Assembly (NCBI RefSeq): GCF_004217445.1
Contig: NZ_SHKX01000015.1
Location: 62,001 to 126,000, forward strand
Direction: 5' to 3'
Length of the DNA stretch: 64,000 nt
DNA from: Fluviicoccus keumensis
GTDB taxonomy: Bacteria > Pseudomonadota > Gammaproteobacteria > Pseudomonadales > Moraxellaceae
Below are positions 17,692-26,734 of this stretch, piece by piece; position 1 is the first letter of the stretch; each line of letters starts with the position of its first letter. A program made the translations under genes and the position numbers. The notes under the pieces are model-generated. The model saw nothing but the letters and a program-made list of their open reading frames with translations, was not told where the DNA came from and did no database searches.

Positions 17692-18945
17692 TTAGCCGCG
17701 GATGTGGCCGTCGCCCAGCACAACCCATTTCTGCGAGGTCAGGCCTTCCAGTCCAACGGGGCCGCGGGCGTGGATCTTGTCGGTGGAAATGCCGATTTCC
17801 GCACCCAGTCCGTACTCGAAACCGTCCGCGAAACGGGTTGAAGCATTGACCACGACCGAGCTGGAGTCGACTTCGGCCAGGAAGCGGCGGGCCTTGGTGA
17901 AATTCTCGGTGACAATCGCGTCGGTGTGGTGCGAACCGTATTTGTTGATGTGCTCGATCGCTTCGTCGATGCCGCTGACAATCTTGACCGCCAGCACCGG
18001 CGCCAGATACTCCTCATACCAGTCCTGCTCGGTCGCTTCCTTGCACTCCAGCAACGCGGCGGTGCGCGGGCAGCCGCGCAGTTCCACACCCTTGTCGGCA
18101 TAGAGTTGCGCCAGTTGCGGCAACACTTCTCCGGCGATCGGCGAGTCCACCAGCAGGGTTTCCATGGCGTTGCAGACGCCATAACGATGGGTCTTGGCGT
18201 TCAGCGCCACGATGACCGCCTTGTTCAGGTTGGCTTCCCGGTCAATATAGACGTGGCAGTTGCCGTCCAGATGCTTGATGACCGGTACACGGGCTTCGGC
18301 CGAGATACGGGCGATGAGACTCTTGCCGCCGCGCGGGACGATGACGTCCACGTATTCCGGCATGGTGATCAGCCGGCCGACGGCGGCGCGATCCGTGGTT
18401 TCGACCACCTGCACGGCAGTCGGCGGCAGGCCGGATACGGCCAGTCCCGACTGGATGGCGACCGCAATGGCCTTGTTGGAGTGAATGGCCTCCGAACCGC
18501 CGCGCAGGATGGTGGCGTTGCCCGATTTCAGGCAGAGAGCGGCCGCCTCCAGGGTCACGTTCGGACGGGATTCGTAAATGATGCCGATGACGCCCAGCGG
18601 CACGCGCATCTTGCCGACCTGGATGCCGGTGGGGCGGTAGGCGAGATCGGTGATTTCGCCTACCGGATCGGTCAGGGCGATGACCTGGCGCAGCCCTTCC
18701 AGCATGCCTTCGAAGCGCGAGGGTGTCAGCTCCAGCCGGTCCAGCAGCGCCGCCTCCAGATTCGCGGCGCGGCCCGCTTCCATGTCGCGGGCGTTGGCGG
18801 CGAGGATGATGTCGCGGTTCTCGCCGAGAGCGCGATGGATGGCTTGCAACGCGGCGTTCTTGGCGTTGGTGTGCGCCCGTGCCATGGCGCGGGATGCATT
18901 GCGGGCTGCCTCACCCAGGTTCTGCATGTAGGCATCGATGTCCAT
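17692..18945 (-). CDS. proA: Gamma-glutamyl phosphate reductase
   Basis: 417 residues. ProA reduces gamma-glutamyl phosphate with NADPH in proline synthesis. The aldehyde-dehydrogenase fold shows the catalytic Cys in VCNAMETLLV, IIYESRPNVTLEAAALC, KSGNATILRGGSEA and the C-terminal ADGFEYGLGAEIGIST signature. proB is not in the window. It converges on the sensor kinase gene with 8 bases between them. Confidence 0.95.
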   Translation of the reverse strand: MDIDAYMQNLGEAARNASRAMARAHTNAKNAALQAIHRALGENRDIILAANARDMEAGRAANLEAALLDRLELTPSRFEGMLEGLRQVIALTDPVGEITDLAYRPTGIQVGKMRVPLGVIGIIYESRPNVTLEAAALCLKSGNATILRGGSEAIHSNKAIAVAIQSGLAVSGLPPTAVQVVETTDRAAVGRLITMPEYVDVIVPRGGKSLIARISAEARVPVIKHLDGNCHVYIDREANLNKAVIVALNAKTHRYGVCNAMETLLVDSPIAGEVLPQLAQLYADKGVELRGCPRTAALLECKEATEQDWYEEYLAPVLAVKIVSGIDEAIEHINKYGSHHTDAIVTENFTKARRFLAEVDSSSVVVNASTRFADGFEYGLGAEIGISTDKIHARGPVGLEGLTSQKWVVLGDGHIRG

Positions 18946-19150
18946 CAGGGGTTTAATCTCTTAGAGGTCAATCGGTCAATTATACGCAAGTCCGGAGGCC
19001 GGGCGAATATCGTTGTTTTGTTGTACAAAAAAAACAGCTCAAGGTCCAAAAGGTACCATCGGTAAGGCTTTCGTTGTAGCATCCGGGCATAATCTGATAA
19101 ACCTGTCCCCCTGAGTTGGCGGGCTGAAATAAAAAATAACAGAGGTATGC

Positions 19151-20434
19151 ATGCCGGTTTTTGAAACCTATCACCGACAGTCGCTCAAGCAAGAGCCTCG
19201 CGTCACCATGATTGGACGCTGGCGAGTGGATTATCTGGCCTTTGCCGGACCCGAAGGATGTACCGCCGACCCGCTGATTGTGCTGGGCGGCGCATTCCAG
19301 AATTTCAATTCCTACAAGTTCTGCGTGGAAGAAGTGCTGCAGGTTGTGCCGGTCATCCTGATTGACCTGCCGTCCCTGGGCAACAACAGCCAGCTGGCCC
19401 CCGAACTGGGGCTGGAAGACCTGGCCGACCTGCTGTTCCAGTGGGTGGAGCACGAAGGACTGAACAAGGTGTCGGTGATGGGGTTGTCCCTGGGCTCGGT
19501 TGTGGCCGGCACCTACGCCTTCAAGCATCCTGACCGTATCGACCGCCTGATCCTGACCGGCACGCTGACCCGCCCGCGCAAGTCGTGGCGCATGCTGCTG
19601 GAAGTGTCGCTGAAGGTGCTGGATGAGGGCCGGATGGATGAGTTCGGCCAGGCGGTGGTGTTGTACCTGGTGAACCATGCCCGCCTGAAGGAAACCGGCA
19701 TCAGCGACATCACACGTCGCTTGTTCCATCGTCAAATGAAGAACTTCTCCGAAAACGAACAGGCGCGCTACCGCATCAACGCCAATCGCCTGTTGCAGGT
19801 GGAGGAAGTGCTGGGTTATCCGACCTGCAAGACGCTGGTGGCGACGGGAGACTACGACAGCTTCACGCTGCCGTATGAGAATGCCCTGTACGCGACCCGT
19901 TGCCCCAACGCCACCTTTGCGTTGGTTCGCGGCTCCGACCACGTGCCGCAACTGGAAAAGCGCGAGGAGTCGGTGTCGATGTTCAGCGCTTTCTTGCGCA
20001 ATGAAGATGTCGGCCAGGTGCCCGGTATTGACACCCTCACCCGCGACGAATGCCTGAACATGGATCGCCGGGGTGAATTGCGCTACCGCCCGCACAACCA
20101 GGCGGGGCAGGTGGTCAGTTTTTCGCATCTGGACGGCATGCCGCAGATTGACTCGCCGGTGGAAATTGTCGATCTCAACTTCTTTGGCTGCCTGCTGCGC
20201 CACGAGCACCCGCTGCTTTCTGTCCGCGAGCATACGCTGGACCTGATCCTGTGCCTGCCGGATTCGCCGTTGCGTATTGAAACGATGGTGATTGATCAGG
20301 GTGACGGCTGGCTGCGTTGCTTCTTCCTGCATGGCAGCTTCGCCATCGCCGAGGAGCTGAAGAAGCTACTGGACAACCCCGCGTACTGCACGCCGCTGCC
20401 GCACTCCGGCGTTCGTCCGACCGGTGCGCCCTGA
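19151..20434 (+). CDS. RhlA-like alpha/beta hydrolase fused to a PilZ-like domain
   Basis: 427 residues. The hydrolase part (about 30-285) has nucleophile S113 in GLSLGS, an acid in ATGDYDSF (D234/D236) and H264 in GSDHVPQLEKRE. The spacing and flanks recall RhlA, the enzyme joining two hydroxyacyl groups to make rhamnolipid precursors. Residues about 305-420 look like a PilZ c-di-GMP-binding barrel: RGELR (R307xxxR311) and DLNFFG (D341xNxxG, with Asn for the usual Ser), followed by alternating strands. Fatty-acyl substrate and c-di-GMP control are inferences. The gene is flanked by a strong terminator. Confidence 0.75.
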   Translation: MPVFETYHRQSLKQEPRVTMIGRWRVDYLAFAGPEGCTADPLIVLGGAFQNFNSYKFCVEEVLQVVPVILIDLPSLGNNSQLAPELGLEDLADLLFQWVEHEGLNKVSVMGLSLGSVVAGTYAFKHPDRIDRLILTGTLTRPRKSWRMLLEVSLKVLDEGRMDEFGQAVVLYLVNHARLKETGISDITRRLFHRQMKNFSENEQARYRINANRLLQVEEVLGYPTCKTLVATGDYDSFTLPYENALYATRCPNATFALVRGSDHVPQLEKREESVSMFSAFLRNEDVGQVPGIDTLTRDECLNMDRRGELRYRPHNQAGQVVSFSHLDGMPQIDSPVEIVDLNFFGCLLRHEHPLLSVREHTLDLILCLPDSPLRIETMVIDQGDGWLRCFFLHGSFAIAEELKKLLDNPAYCTPLPHSGVRPTGAP

Positions 20435-20443
20435 GTGACCCGA

Positions 20444-20488
20444 CGCCCAATAAAAAGGCCGGACATTGTCCGGCCTTTTTATTGGGCG
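20444..20488. terminator. Bidirectional Rho-independent terminator
   Basis: A near-perfect inverted repeat: CGCCCAATAAAAAGGCCGGAC pairs with its mirror across a short loop, with A-run on the left and T-run on the right. It separates the convergent hydrolase and methyltransferase genes. Confidence 0.92.
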
Positions 20489-20497
20489 AGTCAGGAT

Positions 20498-21346
20498 TCA
20501 GATTTCCGAGCGGATCACCCAGACCAGCGAGCCTCCGTCCGCTTTCGGCAACCGGTCACCGGGCGTTTCGTCCGGGTTGAAGACGGTCACGGTATCGAAG
20601 CCGCAATGCTGCAGGCAGGATTGCGCTTCCTCGGGCTGCTCGAAATGCATCGTAAAGTTGCTGCGCGACGACAGCTTCAGGGTCTTGTTCGCCATCTGGA
20701 TCCAGTGAAAGAAGCGGTGGCGGGTGACTTGCGGATAAATGTCGGTGAGATAGAAACCCATGGGAAAGTCTTGCAGGACTTTCGCCAGCCGCGACCAGAA
20801 GCCGCTGATTTCTTCTAGCCGGAAATAGTTGACCAGGCCTTCGGTAATCACCACCACCGGGCGGGCCGGATCCAGCTCGCGCTTCAGCAAGGATTCCAGG
20901 CTTTCCGGAGCGTCCTGGATCAGGATATTGCAGACCTGAACCGTGTGGCGTTCGTCCAGTGAGTGAAGCTCACGCAGCAGGGCCTGCTTGCGGGCCGCCA
21001 TCTCCTGAAGGTCGGCTTCCACATAGGTGATGGACGGATGGTCGCGGTGGAAGCGCCAGCCGCGCGGAGACAGGCCGCAGGCCAGCTCCACAATCTGGAT
21101 GTCAGGGTATTTCCCGATCAGCTGTTCCAGCTCATGGTCAATCAGGTGATGACGTTGCAGCAGCGTCGTCTTGATATCCGAGCCGATCACTTTGCGCGCG
21201 GCCACTTCAAAGGGGCGCAGGAACTGGAAATAAGCGCAGCCCTGACGGGTGGCGAAGGCCGGATGCGACAGGCCGAAGCGATACCAGACAAAGCCGGTAT
21301 AGTGGGCGGTGAAGGAAATGCTGGAGGTATCCTGGTCTTCTTTCAT
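20498..21346 (-). CDS. Leucine carboxyl methyltransferase (LCMT/PPM) family protein
   Basis: 282 residues. A SAM-dependent methyltransferase of the COG3315 group. Motif I is VELACGLSPRGWRF (instead of the more usual D-x-G-x-G), followed by YVEADLQEM and an acid/Asn-rich region VVITEGLVNYF, where EGL(x)YF is typical of LCMT enzymes. The substrate is unknown; bacterial members methylate carboxylates, some in natural-product pathways. It is followed 79 bases upstream by the holA-linked small membrane gene on the same strand, facing away from the hydrolase. Confidence 0.85.
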   Translation of the reverse strand: MKEDQDTSSISFTAHYTGFVWYRFGLSHPAFATRQGCAYFQFLRPFEVAARKVIGSDIKTTLLQRHHLIDHELEQLIGKYPDIQIVELACGLSPRGWRFHRDHPSITYVEADLQEMAARKQALLRELHSLDERHTVQVCNILIQDAPESLESLLKRELDPARPVVVITEGLVNYFRLEEISGFWSRLAKVLQDFPMGFYLTDIYPQVTRHRFFHWIQMANKTLKLSSRSNFTMHFEQPEEAQSCLQHCGFDTVTVFNPDETPGDRLPKADGGSLVWVIRSEI

Positions 21347-21424
21347 GCGGGTTATGTTCTTGTCTGTTTTCCGGTTGGGGCATCATTCACCAGTTGCCGG
21401 GGAATGGCAAGCCGGCGGGAGGAC

Positions 21425-21691
21425 TCAGGGGTTGTCGCGCTCCCGTCGTTCGGCCTGCCATTGCCGCAGGCGGCGGATACGGTTGCCGAGGAAGCGCAGG
21501 TTCATCAGGCCGGTAGCGATCAGCGCCGCCTTGATGGCCGGGCTTTGCAGCCAAAGCGGGAAGCCGCGCGCGCCCTCGCTGAACGCCAGGTACAGGCCGA
21601 GGCACAGCAGCAGGTTGCCAACGGTATCGACCGCCACGTCACGGTATACCAGACGGGACAGACGACGGAATTCCGGGTCAGATAACGGCAT
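21425..21691 (-). CDS. Small two-helix membrane protein downstream of holA
   Basis: 88 residues. Two hydrophobic segments (about 20-37 and 52-68) are separated by a polar turn, with an Arg/Gln-rich cytosolic tail (NRIRRLRQWQAERRERD). It overlaps the end of holA by 14 bases, so it is likely translated in the leuS-lptE-holA transcript. I do not recognise the family and no motif gives a function. The overlap with a real gene and the clean membrane pattern support coding. Confidence 0.65.
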   Translation of the reverse strand: MPLSDPEFRRLSRLVYRDVAVDTVGNLLLCLGLYLAFSEGARGFPLWLQSPAIKAALIATGLMNLRFLGNRIRRLRQWQAERRERDNP

Positions 21692-22691
21692 CGAACAGGC
21701 GCACTCCCGCCAGGTCCAGACTGAGGCGCAGCAGTATATCCCAGGCGCTGTCAGGGCTTTGGCCCTTGATGGCCAGGTCGGCCTCCATCAGCTCGTTATT
21801 CAGGCGCTTGAGCGTGGCGGGCGGCAGGCGGCGCAGCGCCGCGCTGACCAGTCCCTGACGCTTTGCCCAGATACCCAATTGCTGGAACAGTTGCGCCGGA
21901 GGCGTGCCTTGCTGTTGGCCTTCGGCAAAGGCCAGCAGGGAGCGGATCTCGCGTGACAGTGTCCACAGGATCAGGCTTTCGGCCAGTCCCTCGGCCTTGA
22001 GGCTGAAAAAGATACGCGCCGTCTTGGCGGCATCGCCCGCCAGCGCGGTGTCGGTCAGATCGAACAGGGTAAAGCGGGCGCTGTCGCCCACGGCGGATTG
22101 GACCTGCGCCAGATCAATGCTTCCTTCCCCGAACAGCATGTGCAGTTTCAGCACCTCCTGGTCGGCGGCCAGCAGGTTGCCTTCGGTCTGCCCGGCCAGC
22201 CAGGTCAGGGCATCCTCGGTCACGGTCAGCCGCTGGCGGCCCAGCCGCTCCACCAGCCAATCGCGATGTTCCCGGCTGGTAAGCGGTTGACAGCTGACCG
22301 TGACGCCGACCGCATCGCAGCGGTTGAACCAGGCGGCTTTCTGCGCTGCGGCATCCAGGCGTGGCAGTACGATCAGCAACAGGATGTCGTCGGGAGGATT
22401 TTTGAGGAAGGCGTCCAGCGCCTTGCCGGCGGCGGCATCCGGCTTGTTCAGGGCATGCAGTTCAAGAATCTTGCGGTCGGCAAACAGCGACAAAGTGTCA
22501 CAGCTGCGCAGCGCCATGTCCCACTCTTTGCCCACATCGTGGCGGTCGCGCTCGGTGAATCCCTGTTTGCGGGCGGCGGCGCGCAGCGCATCCAGCGACT
22601 CCTGCGCCAGCAGCGGCTCGTCACCGTGGATGACGTAGACAGGCTTGAGAACCTTTAGTTGCCGGGGCAGGGCGCGGGCGTCGCATTTCAT
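21678..22691 (-). CDS. holA: DNA polymerase III subunit delta
   Basis: 337 residues. HolA opens the beta clamp within the clamp-loader complex. An N-terminal AAA-like region begins with the family pattern LKPVYVIHGDEPLLAQE, and later helices include WTLSREIRSLLAFAEGQ, characteristic of delta. It overlaps the lptE stop by 4 bases; leuS-lptE-holA is a widely conserved order. Confidence 0.95.
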   Translation of the reverse strand: MKCDARALPRQLKVLKPVYVIHGDEPLLAQESLDALRAAARKQGFTERDRHDVGKEWDMALRSCDTLSLFADRKILELHALNKPDAAAGKALDAFLKNPPDDILLLIVLPRLDAAAQKAAWFNRCDAVGVTVSCQPLTSREHRDWLVERLGRQRLTVTEDALTWLAGQTEGNLLAADQEVLKLHMLFGEGSIDLAQVQSAVGDSARFTLFDLTDTALAGDAAKTARIFFSLKAEGLAESLILWTLSREIRSLLAFAEGQQQGTPPAQLFQQLGIWAKRQGLVSAALRRLPPATLKRLNNELMEADLAIKGQSPDSAWDILLRLSLDLAGVRLFDAVI

Positions 22692-23188
22692 GGGGAAGAA
22701 GGCGTTGGCGCAGGCTTGAAGAAGCTGAGCCGTCTCAGGATTTGCTGGGCGGCATCCGCGTAGAGCTCGCGGATCAGGGTTTCTTCTTCCTCGCTCTTCC
22801 CGACAATGGCGGTGGTGTCGTACTGGTAGCTGCGCCGCAGCGACAGTTTCTGCTCGGGAGCGGGTTCGGCGTCGTCCGGGCGGCTGATGCGGTAGCGAAC
22901 GTCATACAGCAGCGTGTATTCAGCGACCTTGGCGCGGCCGTCGGTGTTGCTGGTTTGCTTGGTCAGCTTTTCCGTGGTGAGCGTCAGGGTGTAGCTGCCC
23001 GAGTCCAGTGAAATCCCGGCGGTTTTCAGGGCGTCCCGCAAGGGTTGGGAGAGGGCGCTGTTGCCCGGTGCGCTCACATTGAGGCGTTGAAGCTCCGGCG
23101 GAATGGCGTAGCTGCCGCGCAGGTGGAAGCCGCAGGCGCCGAGGCTCAGCGCCAGCAGTATCGTGCCCAGGAAGCGCGGGGCTGTCAT
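22688..23188 (-). CDS. lptE: LPS-assembly lipoprotein LptE
   Basis: 166 residues from the ATG at 23188. Signal peptide with lipobox LGAC (Cys about residue 19) followed by GFHLRGS, the LptE hallmark. LptE plugs the LptD barrel in the outer membrane and helps insert lipopolysaccharide. One base separates it from the leuS stop. A longer frame to 23227 exists but adds a non-conserved N terminus before the signal peptide. Confidence 0.93.
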   Translation of the reverse strand: MTAPRFLGTILLALSLGACGFHLRGSYAIPPELQRLNVSAPGNSALSQPLRDALKTAGISLDSGSYTLTLTTEKLTKQTSNTDGRAKVAEYTLLYDVRYRISRPDDAEPAPEQKLSLRRSYQYDTTAIVGKSEEEETLIRELYADAAQQILRRLSFFKPAPTPSSP

Positions 23189-23189
23189 C

Positions 23190-25850
23190 TCAGACAACCA
23201 CGCTGACCAGCTTGCCCTTGACCACAATCACTTTCTTGGGCGTTTGGCCGTTGAGGAAGCGTTGCACATCCGGGTTGGCCAGCGCCAGCTGTTCGATCGT
23301 GGCGTTGTCAGCGTCGGCGGCGGCCTGGATCTTGCCGCGCAACTTGCCGTTGACCTGCACCACCAGTTCCAGCGTGTTGCGGACGAGGGCATTGGCGTCG
23401 ACCACCGGCCAGGCGGCGTTGACGACATCCTCATGCCCCAGCGCCTGCCACAGCGCATGGCTGATGTGTGGCACGATCGGGGCCAGCAACAGCACGGCGG
23501 TTTCCAGCGATTCACGTTCCACGGCCAGCGCCTGTCCGTTGGCGGCTTCAAACTTCTGGATGCTGTTCAGCAGTTCCATGACAGCGGCGACGGCAGTGTT
23601 GAAGGTCAGACGACGGGCGTAGTCGTCGGTGATCTTGGCGATGGTTTCGTGCGTCTTGCGGCGCAGGTCGCGGCTGTTGTCGTCCAGTTCGGCGACGTTC
23701 AGTGTGGGCGCTGCTCCCTTCTGCACATGGCTGTGTACGGCTTTCCACAGCCGTTTCAGGAAGCGGTGGGCGCCTTCCACCCCGGCGTCGGACCATTCCA
23801 GCGACTGGTCGGGTGGGGCGGCGAACATCATGAACAGGCGGGAAGTGTCCGCGCCAAACTGGTCGATCAGCGCCTGCGGGTCAACACCGTTGTTCTTCGA
23901 CTTCGACATCTTTTCCATGCCGCCGATTTCCACGGGCAGGCCGTCGGTGGTGAGCACGGCGGACAGGATGCGGCCCTTGTCATCCTTGGTCAGGGTGACG
24001 TCAGCCGGGTTGATCCAGTCTTTCTTGCCTTCGCCCAGATCGCGGTAATAGGTTTCGGCAATGACCATGCCCTGCGTCAGCAGGCGGGTGAAGGGTTCGT
24101 CACCTTGCACCAGGCCTTCGTCGCGCATCAGCTTGTGGAAGAAGCGGGCGTAGAGCAGGTGCAAAATGGCGTGTTCGATACCGCCGATATACTGGTCCAC
24201 CGGCAGCCATTGCTGTGCGGCGGCCTTGTCGACCATACCGGTGTCGCATTGCGGCGAGGCGTAGCGGGCGTAGTACCAGCTGGACTCGACAAAGGTGTCC
24301 ATGGTGTCGGTTTCGCGGCGCGCGGGCTGACCGCAGGTCGGGCAGGCGCAATTCACAAAGGCGTCGATGCGCTTGAGCGGGGACGCGCCGCCGTCTGGCA
24401 CCACGTCTTCCGGCAGCACCACCGGCAGCTGGTCGTCCGGCACCGGCACGTCGCCGCAGCTGTCACAATAAATGATGGGAATCGGGCAGCCCCAGTAGCG
24501 CTGGCGGGAAATGCCCCAGTCACGCAGGCGGAACTGGGTGCGTTTTGTGCCGTGGGCCTTGGCTTCGAGGTCGGTAACGATGGCGTCGAAAGCAGCATTG
24601 AACGTCAGGTCGTTGTACTTGCCGCTGTTGACGGTATACATCAGCTCATCTTTTGCGGCATACCAGTCGTGCCAAGCACTTGGATCAACCTTTTCGTCAA
24701 TTTCATCAGCGGTAGAGCGTTCACCCGGCACCTTATCAACCATAGCGCCGATTCGACGATAAACAGGTTTAATCGGCAGCGAATACTTGTGGGCAAACTC
24801 GAAGTCGCGCTCGTCATGCGCCGGAACCGCCATCACCGCGCCTTCGCCATAGCCCCACAATACGTAGTTGGCCACGAACACCGGCAGCTTGTCGCCGGTC
24901 AGCGGGTGGATGACGAACTGGCCGGTGGCCATGCCTTTCTTTTCCATGGTGGCCATGTCGGCCTCGGCCACGGAACCGCCCTTGCACTCATGGATGAAGT
25001 CCTGCAACGCCGGATTGTTGGCGGCGGCGAGGGTGGCCAGCGGATGCTCGGCGGCGACGGCGACGTAGGTCGCGCCCATCAGCGTGTCGGGACGGGTGGA
25101 GTAGACCTTCAGCTGGCCGGTCTGGCCGATGCTGGCTTCGTCATAGTCGAAGACGATGTCCGCGCCGTAGCTCTTGCCGATCCAGTTGCGCTGCATGGTC
25201 TTGACCTGTTCCGGCCAGCCTTCCAGCTGGTCGAGGTCGTTCAGCAACTGCTCGGCATACTGGGTGATGCCGAAGTAATACATCGGGATTTCGCGCTTCT
25301 CGACCACCGCGCCGGAGCGCCAGCCCTTGCCGTCGATGACCTGCTCGTTGGCGAGCACGGTGTTGTCCACCGGGTCCCAGTTGACGACGCCGCTCTTCTT
25401 GTAGATGACCCCTTTCTTGTAGAGGCGGGTGAACAGCCACTGCTCCCAGCGGTAATACTCGGGCTTGCAGGTGGTGACTTCGCGCGTCCAGTCGATGGCC
25501 AGACCCAGCGACTTCAGCTGCTGCTTCATGTAGTCGATGTTGCTGTAGGTCCAGGCGGCCGGGGCGACGTTGTTCTTCATCGCCGCGTTTTCGGCGGGCA
25601 GGCCGAAGGCGTCCCAACCCATCGGCTGCAGCACGTTGAAGCCCTGCATGCGCTTGAAGCGCGACAGCACGTCGCCGATGGTGTAGTTGCGCACGTGGCC
25701 CATGTGCAGCTTGCCGGACGGGTAGGGGAACATCGACAGGCAGTAGTATTTCGGCTTGTCGCTGCCGTCAACGGCGGCAAAGGCCTGACGGGCGTTCCAG
25801 TCGGACTGGGCCTGGGGTTCGATCTCGTGCGGGGAGTACTGTTCTTGCAT
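23190..25850 (-). CDS. leuS: Leucyl-tRNA synthetase
   Basis: 886 residues from the ATG at 25850 (MQEQYSPHEIEPQ, the start known from Neisseria relatives); an ATG at 25868 adds six residues. A class I synthetase with HMGH (HIGH variant) in PYPSGKLHMGHVRN, a CP1 editing domain, zinc-type Cys pairs (CNCACPTCGQP region) and KMSKS in GMEKMSKSKNNG. It charges tRNA-Leu in the cytosol. First gene of the leuS-lptE-holA operon. Confidence 0.97.
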   Translation of the reverse strand: MQEQYSPHEIEPQAQSDWNARQAFAAVDGSDKPKYYCLSMFPYPSGKLHMGHVRNYTIGDVLSRFKRMQGFNVLQPMGWDAFGLPAENAAMKNNVAPAAWTYSNIDYMKQQLKSLGLAIDWTREVTTCKPEYYRWEQWLFTRLYKKGVIYKKSGVVNWDPVDNTVLANEQVIDGKGWRSGAVVEKREIPMYYFGITQYAEQLLNDLDQLEGWPEQVKTMQRNWIGKSYGADIVFDYDEASIGQTGQLKVYSTRPDTLMGATYVAVAAEHPLATLAAANNPALQDFIHECKGGSVAEADMATMEKKGMATGQFVIHPLTGDKLPVFVANYVLWGYGEGAVMAVPAHDERDFEFAHKYSLPIKPVYRRIGAMVDKVPGERSTADEIDEKVDPSAWHDWYAAKDELMYTVNSGKYNDLTFNAAFDAIVTDLEAKAHGTKRTQFRLRDWGISRQRYWGCPIPIIYCDSCGDVPVPDDQLPVVLPEDVVPDGGASPLKRIDAFVNCACPTCGQPARRETDTMDTFVESSWYYARYASPQCDTGMVDKAAAQQWLPVDQYIGGIEHAILHLLYARFFHKLMRDEGLVQGDEPFTRLLTQGMVIAETYYRDLGEGKKDWINPADVTLTKDDKGRILSAVLTTDGLPVEIGGMEKMSKSKNNGVDPQALIDQFGADTSRLFMMFAAPPDQSLEWSDAGVEGAHRFLKRLWKAVHSHVQKGAAPTLNVAELDDNSRDLRRKTHETIAKITDDYARRLTFNTAVAAVMELLNSIQKFEAANGQALAVERESLETAVLLLAPIVPHISHALWQALGHEDVVNAAWPVVDANALVRNTLELVVQVNGKLRGKIQAAADADNATIEQLALANPDVQRFLNGQTPKKVIVVKGKLVSVVV

Positions 25851-25951
25851 GGCCGTGGCGGTTGTCATATCTGGGAAAAATGAAGTCGGATAGAATAACG
25901 CAGCGGGGGGACGGTCGTCATGTCCCGCGTCCGACCGGATGGCCTTTATTG

Positions 25952-26734
25952 ATGAAAGTTTTCTTTTCTCTACCGTTTTTATTGATTTGGGGATTGTTGC
26001 TGGCTATCTGGTTGGGCAGGGCCGGTAAGTTAAGGATAATGACCACCCTTTTGGGGACAATGGCTATGTCATTATATTTGTTATGCACGGCGGCTGTTAC
26101 ACGCGGGTTAATCAGTGCTACCGGTTATTTCCCGCCCGAAGTGGCTCCTCAGACATTGGTCAGTAGAGGGGCGCAGGCGATTGTTGTCTTGGGCAGTGGT
26201 CTGTATAGAAGTCCTGAAACTGGGGACATAGAGGTTGCCGGCGGTTACTCGTTGGGGCGATTGAGATATGCGGTCCAATTGGCTCATCGGACAGGCTTGC
26301 CTTTGGCCTTGTCTGGGGTTGAGGCCAAAGGCATGAAGGAAACATTAAAACAAGACTATGGATTGTCTGTGACTTGGATGGAAGACAAAAGCCAAACAAC
26401 GGCTGAAAATGCGGAGTTTTCAGCTCGAATGCTTCTGCCAGCAGGCATCAAGCGCGTTGTGCTGGTTACAGATGCGTGGCATATGGGACGTTCTTGGCAG
26501 ATTTTCAGATATTATGGCTTTGAGGTCATTCCCGCTCCAACAGGATATCCGCTTTCGTACATGAAGAGTGCCCCAAGGGCTTTGGAGCCTCGGGCAGATC
26601 TTTTTCTGATTAATTTATTTGGCCTCAGCGAATTGCTTGGACAGGTCAAATACCGCTTCAGTTACCGGACATCCCCAACTCCAGTTCCAGCGACTTCCGC
26701 AACGCCGGCGCCCGGAAGCGGAAGCCCGCATTAA
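25952..26734 (+). CDS. YdcF/ElyC-like DUF218 membrane protein, AT-richer than neighbours
   Basis: About 260 residues from the ATG at 25952; the frame opens earlier, but MKVFFSLPFLLIWGLLLAIW begins a natural membrane anchor. A second hydrophobic segment follows (about 27-50). The DUF218 domain starts at AIVVLGSGLYRS, with TTAENAEFSARML and VTDAWHMGRSWQIF as family motifs. ElyC-like members act in envelope polysaccharide carrier metabolism; exact chemistry is unsettled. The core (about 25960-26640) is clearly AT-richer than adjacent genes. Its last about 25 codons read across the antisense of the next gene's C terminus, giving a low-complexity TPVPATSATPAPG tail. Confidence 0.8.
   Translation: MKVFFSLPFLLIWGLLLAIWLGRAGKLRIMTTLLGTMAMSLYLLCTAAVTRGLISATGYFPPEVAPQTLVSRGAQAIVVLGSGLYRSPETGDIEVAGGYSLGRLRYAVQLAHRTGLPLALSGVEAKGMKETLKQDYGLSVTWMEDKSQTTAENAEFSARMLLPAGIKRVVLVTDAWHMGRSWQIFRYYGFEVIPAPTGYPLSYMKSAPRALEPRADLFLINLFGLSELLGQVKYRFSYRTSPTPVPATSATPAPGSGSPH

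Noticed and set aside
23163..25883. 906-codon open frame antisense to leuS
   Set aside because: leuS is unambiguous on the other strand and this frame encodes no recognisable protein.
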